The position numbers were made by a program, and so were the translations under genes. A stretch of DNA of 64,000 nucleotides, taken from positions 34,306,871-34,370,870 of the forward strand of contig OY747707.1 in assembly GCA_963556495.2 (NCBI GenBank). Reading direction: 5' to 3'. The DNA is from Valencia hispanica (taxonomy: Eukaryota; Chordata; Actinopteri; Cyprinodontiformes; Valenciidae). Shown here piece by piece: positions 53,357 to 64,000 of the stretch. The notes under the pieces are model-generated. The model was given only the letters and a program-made list of their open reading frames with translations. It did no database searches and was not told the origin of the DNA. How positions within the stretch are numbered: position 1 is the first letter of the stretch; the number at the start of each line of letters is the position of its first letter.

Positions 53357-53979
53357 CATATGGCACCTATTTGTCCTTGTCAACACTGTTATTATATTAG
53401 ATGTCATGATAATAGCAGGTATAGCAACACACTAGGTTTTTATGTTTTTATGATTTTCAACATGAATTAACAGCAGCCTTATCTTGCTTATTTAACTGTG
53501 TCAGAGAGCTTTGTGAGCAACTTCTTGGACCTGCGACTTGATTCTTCAAAAGTAAAAACCTCTATTACTGTGCACAGCTGAGTTGTTTTAAATAGGAATT
53601 CTATACTGCATAATGTTAATAGATTTTTGAATGAGTTCAATTAAGCTTGATGCATCTTAAGCAGTTTCAAAAATAAACTCAGCTAAAGAAGCTAAGACAA
53701 ACATTTGGACATCCTGAAGCGTCATCCTAATTTACCTCCACTATGCAAGTAAGCCAGTCTTAAATCTTGCTTTAACTGTGCAAACTTTTAGCCTTCTGCA
53801 TCATCAATTGAAGGTGTGTTTTTTACATTTTGAACATGCTTTAGGCTCTAAGGCTGCATTTGGAAAACCTTTTCTTGGCTCTATTCAGTTATTGAATTGT
53901 GGATTTAGAGTTTTGCTTTGTAGAAACCATCTTGTTTTTGTCTTCTTTATGTTGAAGATATAATACTTTCTTTATTAAG

Positions 53980-54960
53980 TAATGATGAACCAGCCAGTCA
54001 CATGGCAGCAACTGAATCCATTTGAACATCTAGATGTGGTCAATATGACTCGCTGAGGTTCAAACTGAGCATCAGAATGGGGGAGAAATGGGAGTAAAAT
54101 TACTTTGAACGTGGTATGGTTGTTGCTGTCGGATAGGCTGGTCTGAGTATTTCAGAAACTACTGATCTGGGAATTTCACACACAATATCTCTATGCTTTT
54201 AAAGAAAATGGTCTAAAATCATCCCATGAGGAGTAGTTTTGTGGATGAAAATGCCTTGTTGATGTATGAGGTTAGAGAAGAATGGGCAAGCTGGTTCAAG
54301 AACGGCATCAGTAGCTCAAATAACCACCTGTTACAACCAAGGCATGAAAAATAGCATATCTAAAGCATAACTGGTAAAACCATAAGTACACTCTGCATAC
54401 TGGGGCTACAATTTACACAGGCTCACCAGAATTGGACAATAAGTTTTTGGAAAAACATTGCCTTAATGTTGCTGTAAGTCTTGATATCAGTTGCGAGATT
54501 TAAATAGAAGGGTCAGAACTTGGCATTCAGGCTGCTGGTGGTATAGTGGTTTGCTAGATATTGTTTTGGCACTATTTGCGCCCCCTTTGTACAAACTGAG
54601 CATGATTTCAGTGCCACATCCCGTCAGAGTGCTGTTGCTGTCCATTCCTTTATAATCACAGTTTAGCCATCTGCTGATGCTTACTTCCAGTAGGATAGTG
54701 CACAATGACACAAAGTTGATATCATCCCAAACTGGCTTCTTAAACATGACAATGAGTTTACTGTATCCAAAATAGCCTAAGCAATCACCAGATCCCAATA
54801 AAATAGAGCACCTTCGGGACGTGGTGAAACAGGAGATTTGGATCATTGAATGGCAGCAAGCATGAATCATGTCACTTTGAATCAAAATTGCTTAAGAATT
54901 TAGGCAGTACGGAAAGCATAACTGGCAAAGCATGCCTAATGAAGTGGCCAATTAGTATAT
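53980..54960 (+). mobile_element. decayed Tc1/mariner element, second family
   Basis: Starts gccagtcacatggcagcaac and passes ctttgaacgtggtatggttg, ggctggtctgagtatttcag and aaaatgccttgttgatgtat. It ends with aatgaagtggccaattagta. This order is that of a very common fish Tc1-like family. No usable frame remains. Confidence 0.65.
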
Positions 54961-55133
54961 TTGTTTCTCTTTTTGCAAAATATTCCTAGAGCCCAATGCA
55001 TACTTATTTAGATCTTGTTTAACAGTTTGAATGTCCAGAGGACAATTAAACAAAAAAATTAAAATGTTTCATTCAACTGATGTTACTGAGCTCTGTGTGA
55101 ACATATGGATTTCCTTGTATTGACATTTATAAA

Positions 55134-55365
55134 CCCTTACAGAAAAAAACACATGTCTGAAATTCATGTGAACCACATGAATCTCACATGTGGTTGTGAA
55201 CCACATGTGCAAACATGTGGTTTTGGAACGTTTTTCGTGTGCTTCACATATGGTGTTGACATGTCAATCACATGTGGAAACTGTGACCACATGTGACCAC
55301 ATGTGGTCACATGAGAACCACATGTGAATTTCACATGTGAAATTCATGTGGTTTTTCTGTAAGGG
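55134..55365. mobile_element. palindromic MITE packed with CACATGTG
   Basis: Ends cccttacagaaaaa (55134) and tttttctgtaaggg (to 55365) are inverted repeats. The 232 bp between contain about ten ACATGTGG/CCACATGT words, themselves palindromic. It is a short non-autonomous element of uncertain superfamily. Confidence 0.75.
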
Positions 55366-55434
55366 AAGGTATATTTCCAGTCTTAATTATTTTTTCCCCC
55401 ATTCTTAAAAGCGTGTCTGTATTCCATCCATCCA

Positions 55435-55555
55435 TTTTCTGTACCCCTCCGTCCTATGCAGGGTTGCGGGGGGGCTGGTGCCTATCTCCAGCAGTCGCGG
55501 GACAAGAGGCGGGGTACACCCTGGACAGGTCGCCAGTCCATTGTAAACTGCAAAA
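55435..55555 (-). repeat. SINE-like tail, reversed
   Basis: tgcagggttgcgggggggct, gtgcctatctccagcagtcg and gcggggtacaccctggacag are the complement of the tail at 40570-40684. A short (ATCC)n tract precedes them. Confidence 0.6.
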
Positions 55556-56834
55556 TTGTTAAGCTGCTTAAGGCCTTAGTTGATTACCTATCAGATGTAA
55601 AAGCTATAAGAAGATGGCAATCAAGAAAAAAAGATTTAACAGTTTTTTGTAGCTTTCACCTTTTTTCTGAGTAAGAGGGGGGAAAGAAAAATTATAAGGA
55701 GTAGACATATTTATTTACTCTCAGAATTGGCATCATCTTCCGTCCAGATGTCCGTGGACATCTTTTTTATTGTTATATATATTGTTGGTGACTCCTGGAA
55801 ACACACTGGAAATTTAACAGTTGAAGCCCATGTGCTCAGTCTACATTTACCCCAAACAAAGTCAGATTTGGTCAGGCCCTTTCACTGACCCTAAGATCAC
55901 CAACAACATTTAGACAGCTTCATGCAGGCGTCTTTTCATTTTTAATCACATTTTAGCTTTTTCAGACAAAAAGCAACATCTTTACATTGAAATTGTGCTT
56001 AGGAAGTGAGCTTTTCTGATCTTAACACTATACAAGCCATATCTAGGACATGCAGATTTAAAGTCCAAACTCTTGCTAAAAATAATCCGAATCTTAAAAC
56101 AAAACAAAAAAGGTGTTATTCTGCTCAGTTTTTAGTTTTTATCTCCATTATTTATGTTTGTTTCCATCTTTAACTTTGTGCGTTTGGAGTTTGACTTCTA
56201 CTTTCTTACAGTAATCAAGATTTTGACTCATGGTGTACCAAAATCCGCACAATATGTGTCATATACAAACTACAGTGTAGTTCAAATTCCTATGATATTC
56301 TCTCAAGCCTAATAGACATCTCACTACATATTCAAGTCCAAGCATTTCTGTGGAAAACATTATTTGGGACCACTATTCAGAGTACAGGAGATTGCTGCAG
56401 AAGGGAGGAAAACTAGAAATTAAACATAGTGTTTTTGATCATCTTATGCAATTTGCTCACAGTCAACAAAAATTAAAAGTCACATCAACCAAACTTGACT
56501 AATAGGCAGGATTCATAATAGAGGAGTGAGGTAAAACTTTGCCAAACACAGAGCTGAGACACTGTCATCCAAATATGCTTTCATGTTCCACAGCATTGTG
56601 TTCATATTCAATATAAGCAACAGGGAAGACAATCTTCTTCAGTATCAGCTGTTACCTATCAGAAACCTTCCTCTGGACCTCGACTGCACTGCAGGATGAC
56701 ATCTGTTAAAATGTATTTGCCTTATTTTAGTGCTCATTTCTTTAATAAAGCTCATCACTTTTGACAATAAGCACACAAAAATGCTGATTAACCTTCAAAC
56801 ATTTTTTCTACCTTGAAAGCATATATATATATAT

Positions 56835-58045
56835 TAGAATACTGTGATTAAATCACCATTTACTTCACATTTTTGGCAGAAAAAAGAAAGAAATTAGGAT
56901 CACATCAAATCAATCAAAATAGGGTACTTTCAAAATGATATGTCAATCTTGAATACTTGGTAGGGAATCCATTTGCCTTAATCACTGCCTCAATGTGCCG
57001 TGGCATTGAGGCAATCACCCTGTGGCATTGCCTGGGAGTTATGGAAGCCCAGATTTCCTTGATGCTTGCTGTCAGCTCTTCTTTGTTTTTGGGTCTGGTG
57101 CCCCTCCTTTTCCTCTTGATAATACCCTATAGATTCTCAATGGGGTTTTGGTCCAGCAAGCTGGCTAGTCAGTCAAGCACTATGATGGAATGGGCATCAC
57201 ACCAGGTTTTGGTGCTTCTGGTGGTATGGGCAGGGGCCAGGTCCTGCTGGAAGATGAAATCTGCATCTCCGTACAGATCCTCCTAAAAAATTCTGGTAGA
57301 CTGATGCGGTGACCTTGGATTTAAGAAAGAGTTTACCAACACCTGCACCGGACATTGCACCCCAAATCATGACTAACTGTGGATATTTTACACTGGACCT
57401 CAAGCAGATGGGTTCTGTTCCTCAACCGTCTTCCTCCAAACCCTTGGACCTTGATTCCCAAATGAAAGGCACAGTTAACTTTCATCGGAAAAGAGGACCT
57501 AGGACCACCGGCCAACAGTCCAGTCCTCCTTCTCTTTGGCCCAGTTTAGACGCGTCCTACGTTGGCTCAGACTCAGAAGTAGTTTGACCTGAGGAACCTG
57601 ACAGTTGTAGCCCATCTCCCGGATGCGTCTGAATGTGGTAGTTTCTGAAGCTGTGACTCTCGCCTCATTCCTCTCTTCCTGGATCTCTGCCAGATTCAGG
57701 AATCTTCTCTGTTTGATAATCCACTAAAGCCCACGGTCAGCTCTTCTGCTGGTGCATCCTCTCCTGCTACATTTTGCCCTTCCACTAGACTTTCCATTGA
57801 TAAGCTTGGACACAACACTCTGTGAACAGCCATGAATTTTTGTGCCTTACCCATCCTATGGAGGGTATCAATGATGGTCTTCTGGCCAGTTGTCAAGCCT
57901 GCAGTCTTCCCCATATTGAACCTAACTGAGAATTTTGAACCAAAGTGAAGCCGTATTTTGATTGATTTTATGTGGTCCTAATTTCTTTCTTCTACAAAAA
58001 CTGAGAAGTAAATGGTGATTTCTTCACAGTATTAAAAATTTTTGA
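56835..58045 (-). mobile_element. decayed Tc1-like element with long TIRs
   Basis: The left edge gaatactgtgattaaatcac...aaagaaattaggatcaca is mirrored by the right edge tgtggtcctaatttctttct...cttcacagtatt. Minus-strand remnants: MGKTAGLTTGQKTIIDTLHR (start, from 57914), CSKLINGKS-like pieces, QLVMIWGAMSGAGVGKL (about 57375) and FHLPAGPGPCPYHQK (about 57250). Frames are broken. Confidence 0.78.
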
Positions 58046-60050
58046 ATCCCTGATTTCATGGGTTTTATGAGCTGGAAGCCCAAATTATGTACAAATAAAC
58101 AACTAGGCTAAATACTTGAAATCATTTAAGTCGTGGGCCCTGAATCTATAATCTATGGAAGTTTAACGAAGTGTAACGTCAGAACCGGTTTGTTTAGAAT
58201 GCTGTGACAGTTTTTCCACAATTAAATTCAGTTTTGAAAATCACAATATATAGTCTTACTAATAGCATTGCAGTATATCGTGTCGTCCACCCAGTATTGT
58301 GATACATATCGTGTCACCAGATTCTTGCCAATACACATCCCTACTTTTAACCTTTTAACAGAATCTCACTTGAGTCACTTATCATTTTTGAACCTTCACT
58401 GGAAGTGAACGAAACTATGCAACACTTACTACATCCACAAGATGGCAGCAATGCAACTGGCTGGATGTCTGCTGGCGGGAAACTCAAAGGAAGCAGTAGA
58501 AGGTTGACCCGGAAAAGAAAAAAAACAGGCAACGATGTCAGCTGCGTGCCAGATGACACGTTGTTGTCGTGGTTAATACATGTTATTCAGCAGGTTTTTA
58601 CCGTCAGCAGCCTCTTATGTTATCAACATCTCAGTGGAAAGGTGAGACCATGCCACACATTCATCCACTTACAAAAAGAGAGTAATGGTGGGAACAGTTT
58701 CACTTTCTGTTTTCTGTAGGCTTCATCATCTTTAGTCTGCAGTGGACTGAGCCGCATAACGTGCTTAAAAAAAAGCTGGTGTTTGTATTTTTAACAAAAC
58801 TCTGGGTCTCAGTCAATAAAGCTTTTATTCTGAGGATTCCCTTGGTTTATGTTGATCTCATTTAATTATCCGGTGTTGTGTCGTTTTGTGTCTAAAGTCG
58901 GAAGTGATTCGGTATGTAGAGCGCGCGAGTTTAGGGCTCGACCCGCCAATCGTATGTAGAAGAAATTGGGAAAGAGCTGTTTTATTTTATGAAATAATTT
59001 ATTTTTAATAAAAGAGAAATGGATTGGTCTCCAGCACAAAGTCACTGCTGCTGCACAGAAAACAAAACAAAGTTGGAAAACTAGAATTGGAAGGAATTTG
59101 TACAGAAAATGTGACCTAACTAAAATGTATAAATATAAGATGTATTAATAAATATAACAATGAAAAACACATTTAAAGTACAGAAATATACAACCAGCCT
59201 TAAGAATATAAACAATTCTTTAAATTTAGTTCAGATTTACTGCTGGTTATAAGTAAGATGGATATGATCTGACTTGTAATGGGACATTTACATGTCAGTG
59301 TGGGGTAAAATTGAAGTCAGGTGAAGGGGAACAACATAATGCATTTCTTTGTGTTGAATAACAAACTCTTATTGTTTGGCTGCTTAAAGAGATAATTTTA
59401 CTAATCTGGTATCATTGCATCCAATGTCTATCGGTATGCATTTATATCACCTTGTTTTCATTCCTTTAACTAAGTCTTGAATGAAGACATCATGACTCTG
59501 GATCGCAGCGTCATTGTTGTTACAAGGAGAATGTGTTCACCTTCATGTGATTAGGTCCTATAATTTATTTCTTTAAGGATAAACTAGTCCAGTAGTTAAA
59601 CAGCATCTCCGGGAGTCCTACTCTCCTCTATGAAGGTAACAGAAGATGCTCTGTTTATGTATCATTTCTGTTAAACACTGAAAGGCCTGCCAGTCAGTTG
59701 TTTTTATTCCATTTTGATTATAACATCAATAGATCTTTGCTAATTGCAGTGAGTTAAAAGTTTAGAAACCACTTGATCTTACCCAGATGTTATCATGTTA
59801 CACCCACAAACCTAAGTGTACTTTATTAACACAACATATTTATGAAATAGACAAAAAAGGCTTTACAAATAAAATCTGAAAAGTGTGGCATGCATTCAGA
59901 TGCCACCTCTGTTAGTCGGACACTCTTTTATTAAAACATATTTTTAAAAGTTGTGAATGTCAGTCTAAACTGACCATATGTCCACATGTTTATAACGCTA
60001 AAGGAGAGGCTTTTTCTTTTCTTTTTTCTTAAAAAGAGGGAGCCGTAATA
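58046..60050. other. intergenic, possible regulatory zone
   Basis: No coding exon could be supported. A frame at 58405-58719 is not recognised. 58860-58960 is locally CpG-rich (gcgcgcgag, ctcgacccgcc) with an ETS-like cggaagtg at 58900. The CTCF-like site lies at 58435. The rest is AT-rich. Confidence 0.4.
58435..58450 (+). promoter_or_regulatory. CTCF-like motif
   Basis: ccacaagatggcagca fits the vertebrate CTCF core (CCASYAGRKGGCR) at nearly every position. It lies between inpp4a and the nucleoside hydrolase gene, a plausible boundary position. A single motif match is weak evidence of binding. Confidence 0.5.
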
Positions 60051-60470
60051 TTCTGGTGTGCAGTTTGCCACAAGTCATACAGAGAATACAGGAAGCCTGT
60101 GGAGAAAAGCCCTGAACATGACCTTAAACACACCATTCTCTCTGAAATATGGTGGTGGCAGCATCATGTTGTGGGGATGCTCTTCTTTATCGGGGACAGC
60201 AAAGCTTGACGAAGTTGAGAGGAAGATGGATAGTTTTAAATACAGAACTATCCTGGAAGAAAACCTGTTAAAGGCTGCTGAAGAGTTGAGACAAGGATGG
60301 AGGATGACCTTCCACTTCAGTTATTTGCTACTGTTGCGCTGCTCTATCACTTCAAACCTTAATAAAATACACCTAGATTTGTAGTTTAAAGTAATACAAT
60401 GTGAAAGAGGTCAAGGGATGGGAATTATTTTCTTTGTGTTGTCATAGACTTCATACAGTTGAAAAATGTC
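60050..60470 (+). mobile_element. Tc1-like relic
   Basis: Reads LQFATSHTENTGSLWRKAL, then FSLKYGGGSIMLWGC and KYRTILEENLLKAAEELRQGWRMTF, parallel to the intact transposase at 18700-19719. The stretch holding the first catalytic Asp (VLWSDETK) is deleted. It lies 0.3 kb upstream of the nucleoside hydrolase gene. Confidence 0.8.
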
Positions 60471-60755
60471 AGCATGTAAGAGTCTGCAAAAACATCAGTT
60501 ACAAAAATTTACACAGAGGCTCTTTATTTGTTTTTTTTATTTAAAAAATGAAAGAAGTAATTTTTTTTTCTGCCAATTTGGTGTTTCTGCTTTTATTCAA
60601 GCTACTGTTTCCATCCTGTGAGATCAGCTTGCTACACCGTCCTCACTCAGCAGCGGGTAGGTTTTTTCTTTTCAGGGATTCGCTGTGTAACTCGGACTCG
60701 ATTTACAATCATCACGCGTCGTTATGCTCATGTTTTGTTGCTCACACAGAGAAAA

Positions 60756-62713
60756 ATGTCCTCCCAGCGGAGGAGGAGGAAAGGGACGCCTCAGACGGAG
60801 GCAGAGCATAGAAGCGAGGAGAAACAACTGCAAGTTCTTCAAAATTGTCAGGAAGGAGGTAAGAAGTATTACCCGGTTTAACGCTCCACCCCTTAAAAGC
60901 AAAACTCTCTTCATGCTGAAACAGAGACCTCTGAAGAGCACGTTTGACTGTAAGGGACTGATAGTTTATTTTTCTGGATAGAAGAAAGAAATTCAGCTAA
61001 CTCAGTTACTTCTTGGATTGAACAGGTACAATGCGTTCTTTCTTTGGGTTGCAGGGGACAGGATGAGCCGAATGCTGCTGATGGACGTGGACTGCGGTGT
61101 CGACGATGCTCAGGCCATCATGCTGGCGCTGGCCGCCCCTGAAGTGAAGCTCCTGGGCGTCACCTGCGTGCACGGGAACACCACGGTGGAGAACGTGTGC
61201 AAGAATGTGCTGCGCGTTCTGCAGGCCTGCGGAGAACTGGAGGTGGGGGCAGAACCGCTGGGATTGAAATGCTGAGTCTCATTCTCTTCTTATGTAGATG
61301 GTCAAGAGAAATCATTATAGTCATTTAGGTGTATTCACCAGCAGTAGAGTTTATTTTAGATATTTTCATATTCTCTCTGATCTTATGTTTATGGCTGTTA
61401 TTAAAAAAGACGTTTTAGTGAAGCAATAAAATATTAGAATCAATTTTATTCAGTCTAAGCTGAAGATATTAAACATTTGCTTTATCCTGAGCTGCCTAAA
61501 CCAGCTATTTAGCACCTACCTGTGACAACAAGCATGTTGCTTTAAAAATCAAGCTTTATAATGTTTGGCTTCTAGAGATTCAGATTGGCTTCTGGAATGT
61601 CGTTCAAAATGTTCTCACTATGCTGCACGACAATAATTTGCAGCCATTGGCATCATGTGAGAAGTCGGCCTGTTTTAATTTTCCTGCCTAACAATGAGTT
61701 TCTCAAGTCACGTGATTTGGAGAAAGAAGTGGACGACCAATTCGCCTAGCTTTACTGGACAGAGATGAGTTGCATTAATTCTGTGCGTGGCTGCGTTACA
61801 TATCCTCCTTCCTGAGCAATTAATGAGGGGGAAAAAGTTTGCTCAAGATAAAAATGAGGTTTATTTATGGAGTAAAATGTGTTGTACTCATTGAAGTTTG
61901 AGGATAATAACTTTTGTCTTGTAATAACCATACGTTTTAATTTATTGAGATGTGTTGGTCCATCACCTAAAAACCAACAAAATGCATCGAAGGTCATGGT
62001 TGTAACTGGTCAAAATCTAATGACAACAAGGTACCAGTATCTTCTCTGGAAGATCATCATGTGTTTTCACTTGGTCACACTGCTGATTGAGTTCTCTAAT
62101 TGGGAAAAAAATTCAACATTTTCAGGTGTGTTTAGGAAATAAGTAATTTAAATGTGTAATTTAAATGTCATCCTGCAATTCTGGGAACATTTCTAAACAA
62201 GTTCCTTCTTTTCCAGATGTCCATTATCAAACCATAAGGTATAGCTTAGAAAAGATGACCATGCTGCCATTGCATCAGAACAGGATAAAGTCTTTCTATG
62301 TTGTAGATTTTTCACCCATCCTCTTGTTTTTATTGGCTAGATTCCAGTGTTTAAAGGAGCTGCAAAGCCTATCCTCGGGACCAGCATCAGTGTGGGAAGC
62401 TTCCACGGTCAGGACGGGCTGGGAGACGCCCCTGACTCTAATGCTCCTGGTCTGGATCTCATTCAGGAGGAGAGCGCCGTGTCGGCCATCATCAGGATCG
62501 TTAACGAGAACCCTGGAGAGGTGAACGCCGGAGAACAGCTGGGTGTAAACTGTATTTCTGTTCTTTCTGCATTATATCCTGAGTCTCTGTATGTTTCCTA
62601 GGTGTCGCTGGTTGCCACGGCACCCCTCACCAACTTGGCTCTGGCTGTGAGGATGGATCCATCTCTGCCGAGCAAACTCAAAGGCCTCTACATCATGGGA
62701 GGGAACACCGAGT
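60756..62713 (+). CDS. inosine-uridine-type nucleoside hydrolase, 3'-partial
   Basis: Hydrolyses the N-glycosidic bond of ribonucleosides for base salvage. Exons: 60756-60858, 61055-61242, 62341-62520, 62602-62713, all GT-AG, phases 1, 0, 0, 1. The family core starts in exon 2 at M38 (MSRMLLMD). The Ca2+/ribose-binding motif is DVDCGVDDAQA at 45-55; the family usually reads DTDPGIDDA. It is followed by VTCVHGNTTVENVC, which matches the second conserved strand. Exon 3 has FHGQDGLGD and ESAVSAIIRI. Exon 4 has VATAPLTNLALAV and LYIMGGNTE. Exon 1 encodes a basic 34-residue leader (SSQRRRRKGTPQ) that joins in frame; the alternative is that exon 1 is untranslated and Met38 (61063) is the start. Remaining exons lie off the right edge. 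Fish retain this family; mammals lack it. Confidence 0.87.
61243..62340 (+). other. nucleoside hydrolase intron 2
   Basis: 1.1 kb; no repeat or exon recognised. Confidence 0.6.
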
Positions 62714-62819
62714 GTGAGTAAAACACTGGTTGTGAGGATGTGACTTTAATCACTGGGGAGACTATGGTATAAAATATTTATACACAAGGTCAAAGGAATC
62801 CCATAAATCTCTGACTTGA

Positions 62820-63180
62820 ACTACAGGGCCGTGAAAAAGATTTTGCCCCACCACAAATAGCAGCCACACCTCAATAATCAAGACATCACCTAAAAAGAAC
62901 CTGTCTGATAACATGAAGTAGGCTAAAGGATCTCTAAAAGCAACATGTCCTACCATGTCCTACCATGATCTAAAGACATTTAGGAGCAGATGAGAAACCA
63001 AATCATTGAGAATCCTTCAGTCTGGAAAGAGATGCGAAGCAATTTCTAAAGCTGTGGGACCTCACAGTGAAAGCTGTTATCTATAAATGGAGAAGAAAAA
63101 CGCAAAAAACAGTGGTTAACCTTCCCAAGCAGAGACCAGCCGACTAAAATTACTCTAGGAGCGTGGTGGCGACTCCAGGA
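62820..63180 (+). mobile_element. Tc1-like relic, same family as 45420 and 52075
   Basis: acctgtctgataacatgaag, taaaggatctctaaaagcaa, gagcagatgagaaaccaaat and ccgactaaaattactctagg align in order with 52330-52600. The frame is broken. It is in the intron after exon 4 of the nucleoside hydrolase. Confidence 0.6.
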
Positions 63181-64000
63181 GATCACAAGTGAGCCCAATG
63201 CAGCATATGGTAACCATTTATTTCCACGTTGTAATAATGCCTACTTTATAGAGAGTATTGGGTACGAGTGAGTCCATCTCAGTTTGCTGTGTAGTTTGAA
63301 AAAGGAAAAGGTCTAAACTTCTCCTGATTTGCAGTGATACCCAGTGTGAATGCCTAGTATTGATATTTTCTCCTTAAGTCCAATTTCTTTAATTACTGTA
63401 ACAGATATAGTCTATGATGTTAAAGTAATTCAGTAGATTGATTACATGAAATGTAAATAGAATTCAGATTTATTTAATTGGACTCAGAGCTGATTGAATA
63501 GATCTAAATTTCTCTGTTCACTATCCACAGAAATACACACAGCTAAGACAGAGGAGCCTCTCTCTAAATAATTCCTAAAAGGTCGTTCGTGCAGCTCAGC
63601 TTACTGTAAGACGGGTTTTTGGTGTGGCCGGGGACAAAGGTGTGTAAAATAAATGTCCATCTGTCCCCGTATAAAGCATCTCACTGCATCTTCAGTCAGC
63701 TTTCACGTTCCGTCAGAGAGCTTGCATGGCCCTTTTAAGGTGTCCAAGTCATTATCACCTGAGAGCAAGTCAATAATAAGAGCAGTGTGTATATTTTAAG
63801 ACTAGAATAATGGCAGCCACACATGGTGTACCTTATTTAAAAAAAAATATTGTACTAAATGCCCCCATGCTATCATCTAGCTAACACAGTAGCATGTGCA
63901 AAATAGTAAAACATGCTTAAAATAAATTTGAAAACAAATAATCAACATGTCATCCTTACACTTAAATAGGCTTTGGGGAGTTATTAAGTTTGTCCAGTAA
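63181..64000 (+). other. intron tail, nothing recognised
   Basis: Presumed continuation of the nucleoside hydrolase intron. No exon with the expected next motif was found. Confidence 0.5.

Noticed and set aside
58405..58719. Possible 104-residue coding exon
   Set aside because: No recognisable domain, no convincing acceptor or partner exon, and composition like non-coding DNA.

Overview
The window is nuclear DNA from a teleost fish, probably a percomorph. The evidence is vertebrate-style split genes with GT-AG introns, a very high load of Tc1/mariner relics, L1-, L2- and sushi/Tf1-type retroelements and long tetranucleotide arrays. I see no prokaryotic genes, tRNA, rRNA or CRISPR array. I could run no searches, so family names rest on recognised motifs and on exon-by-exon reading frames.

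Three host genes are present. (1) Minus strand, 17708 to 6586: the first ten coding exons of a plasma-membrane Na+/H+ exchanger of the NHE2/NHE4 group (slc9a2-like). Its C-terminal exons lie beyond the left edge. (2) Plus strand, 35138-51687: a complete inositol polyphosphate-4-phosphatase type I gene (inpp4a). It has 23 coding exons that keep frame throughout, about 964 residues, and a CKSAKDR catalytic loop. (3) Plus strand, 60756-62713: the first four exons of an inosine-uridine-type nucleoside hydrolase, which continues past the right edge. The exchanger and the phosphatase are divergently arranged, about 17.4 kb apart. They work in separate processes (ion/pH homeostasis, phosphoinositide turnover, nucleoside salvage) and nothing suggests a shared pathway.

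Layout: 1-6.5 kb is exchanger intron or 3' flank, holding a terminal-inverted-repeat transposon split by a 5'-truncated L1-like LINE with a perfect 15-bp target duplication. 6.5-17.7 kb is the exchanger, interrupted at 9.1-11.9 kb by a young non-autonomous LTR element with a self-priming site and a 735-codon repeat-built ORF. 18.5-20.1 kb is an intact DD34E Tc1 element. 20-35 kb is gene-free and rich in relics. 35-51.7 kb is inpp4a, with a nearly intact DD38E Tc1-like element in one intron. 52-60 kb is decayed Tc1 copies, a CACATGTG-rich palindromic MITE and a CTCF-like motif. 60.7-64 kb is the nucleoside hydrolase start.

I found no undescribed multi-gene system. The most unusual object is the self-priming LTR element at 9117-11898, with its novel minisatellite-encoded protein.
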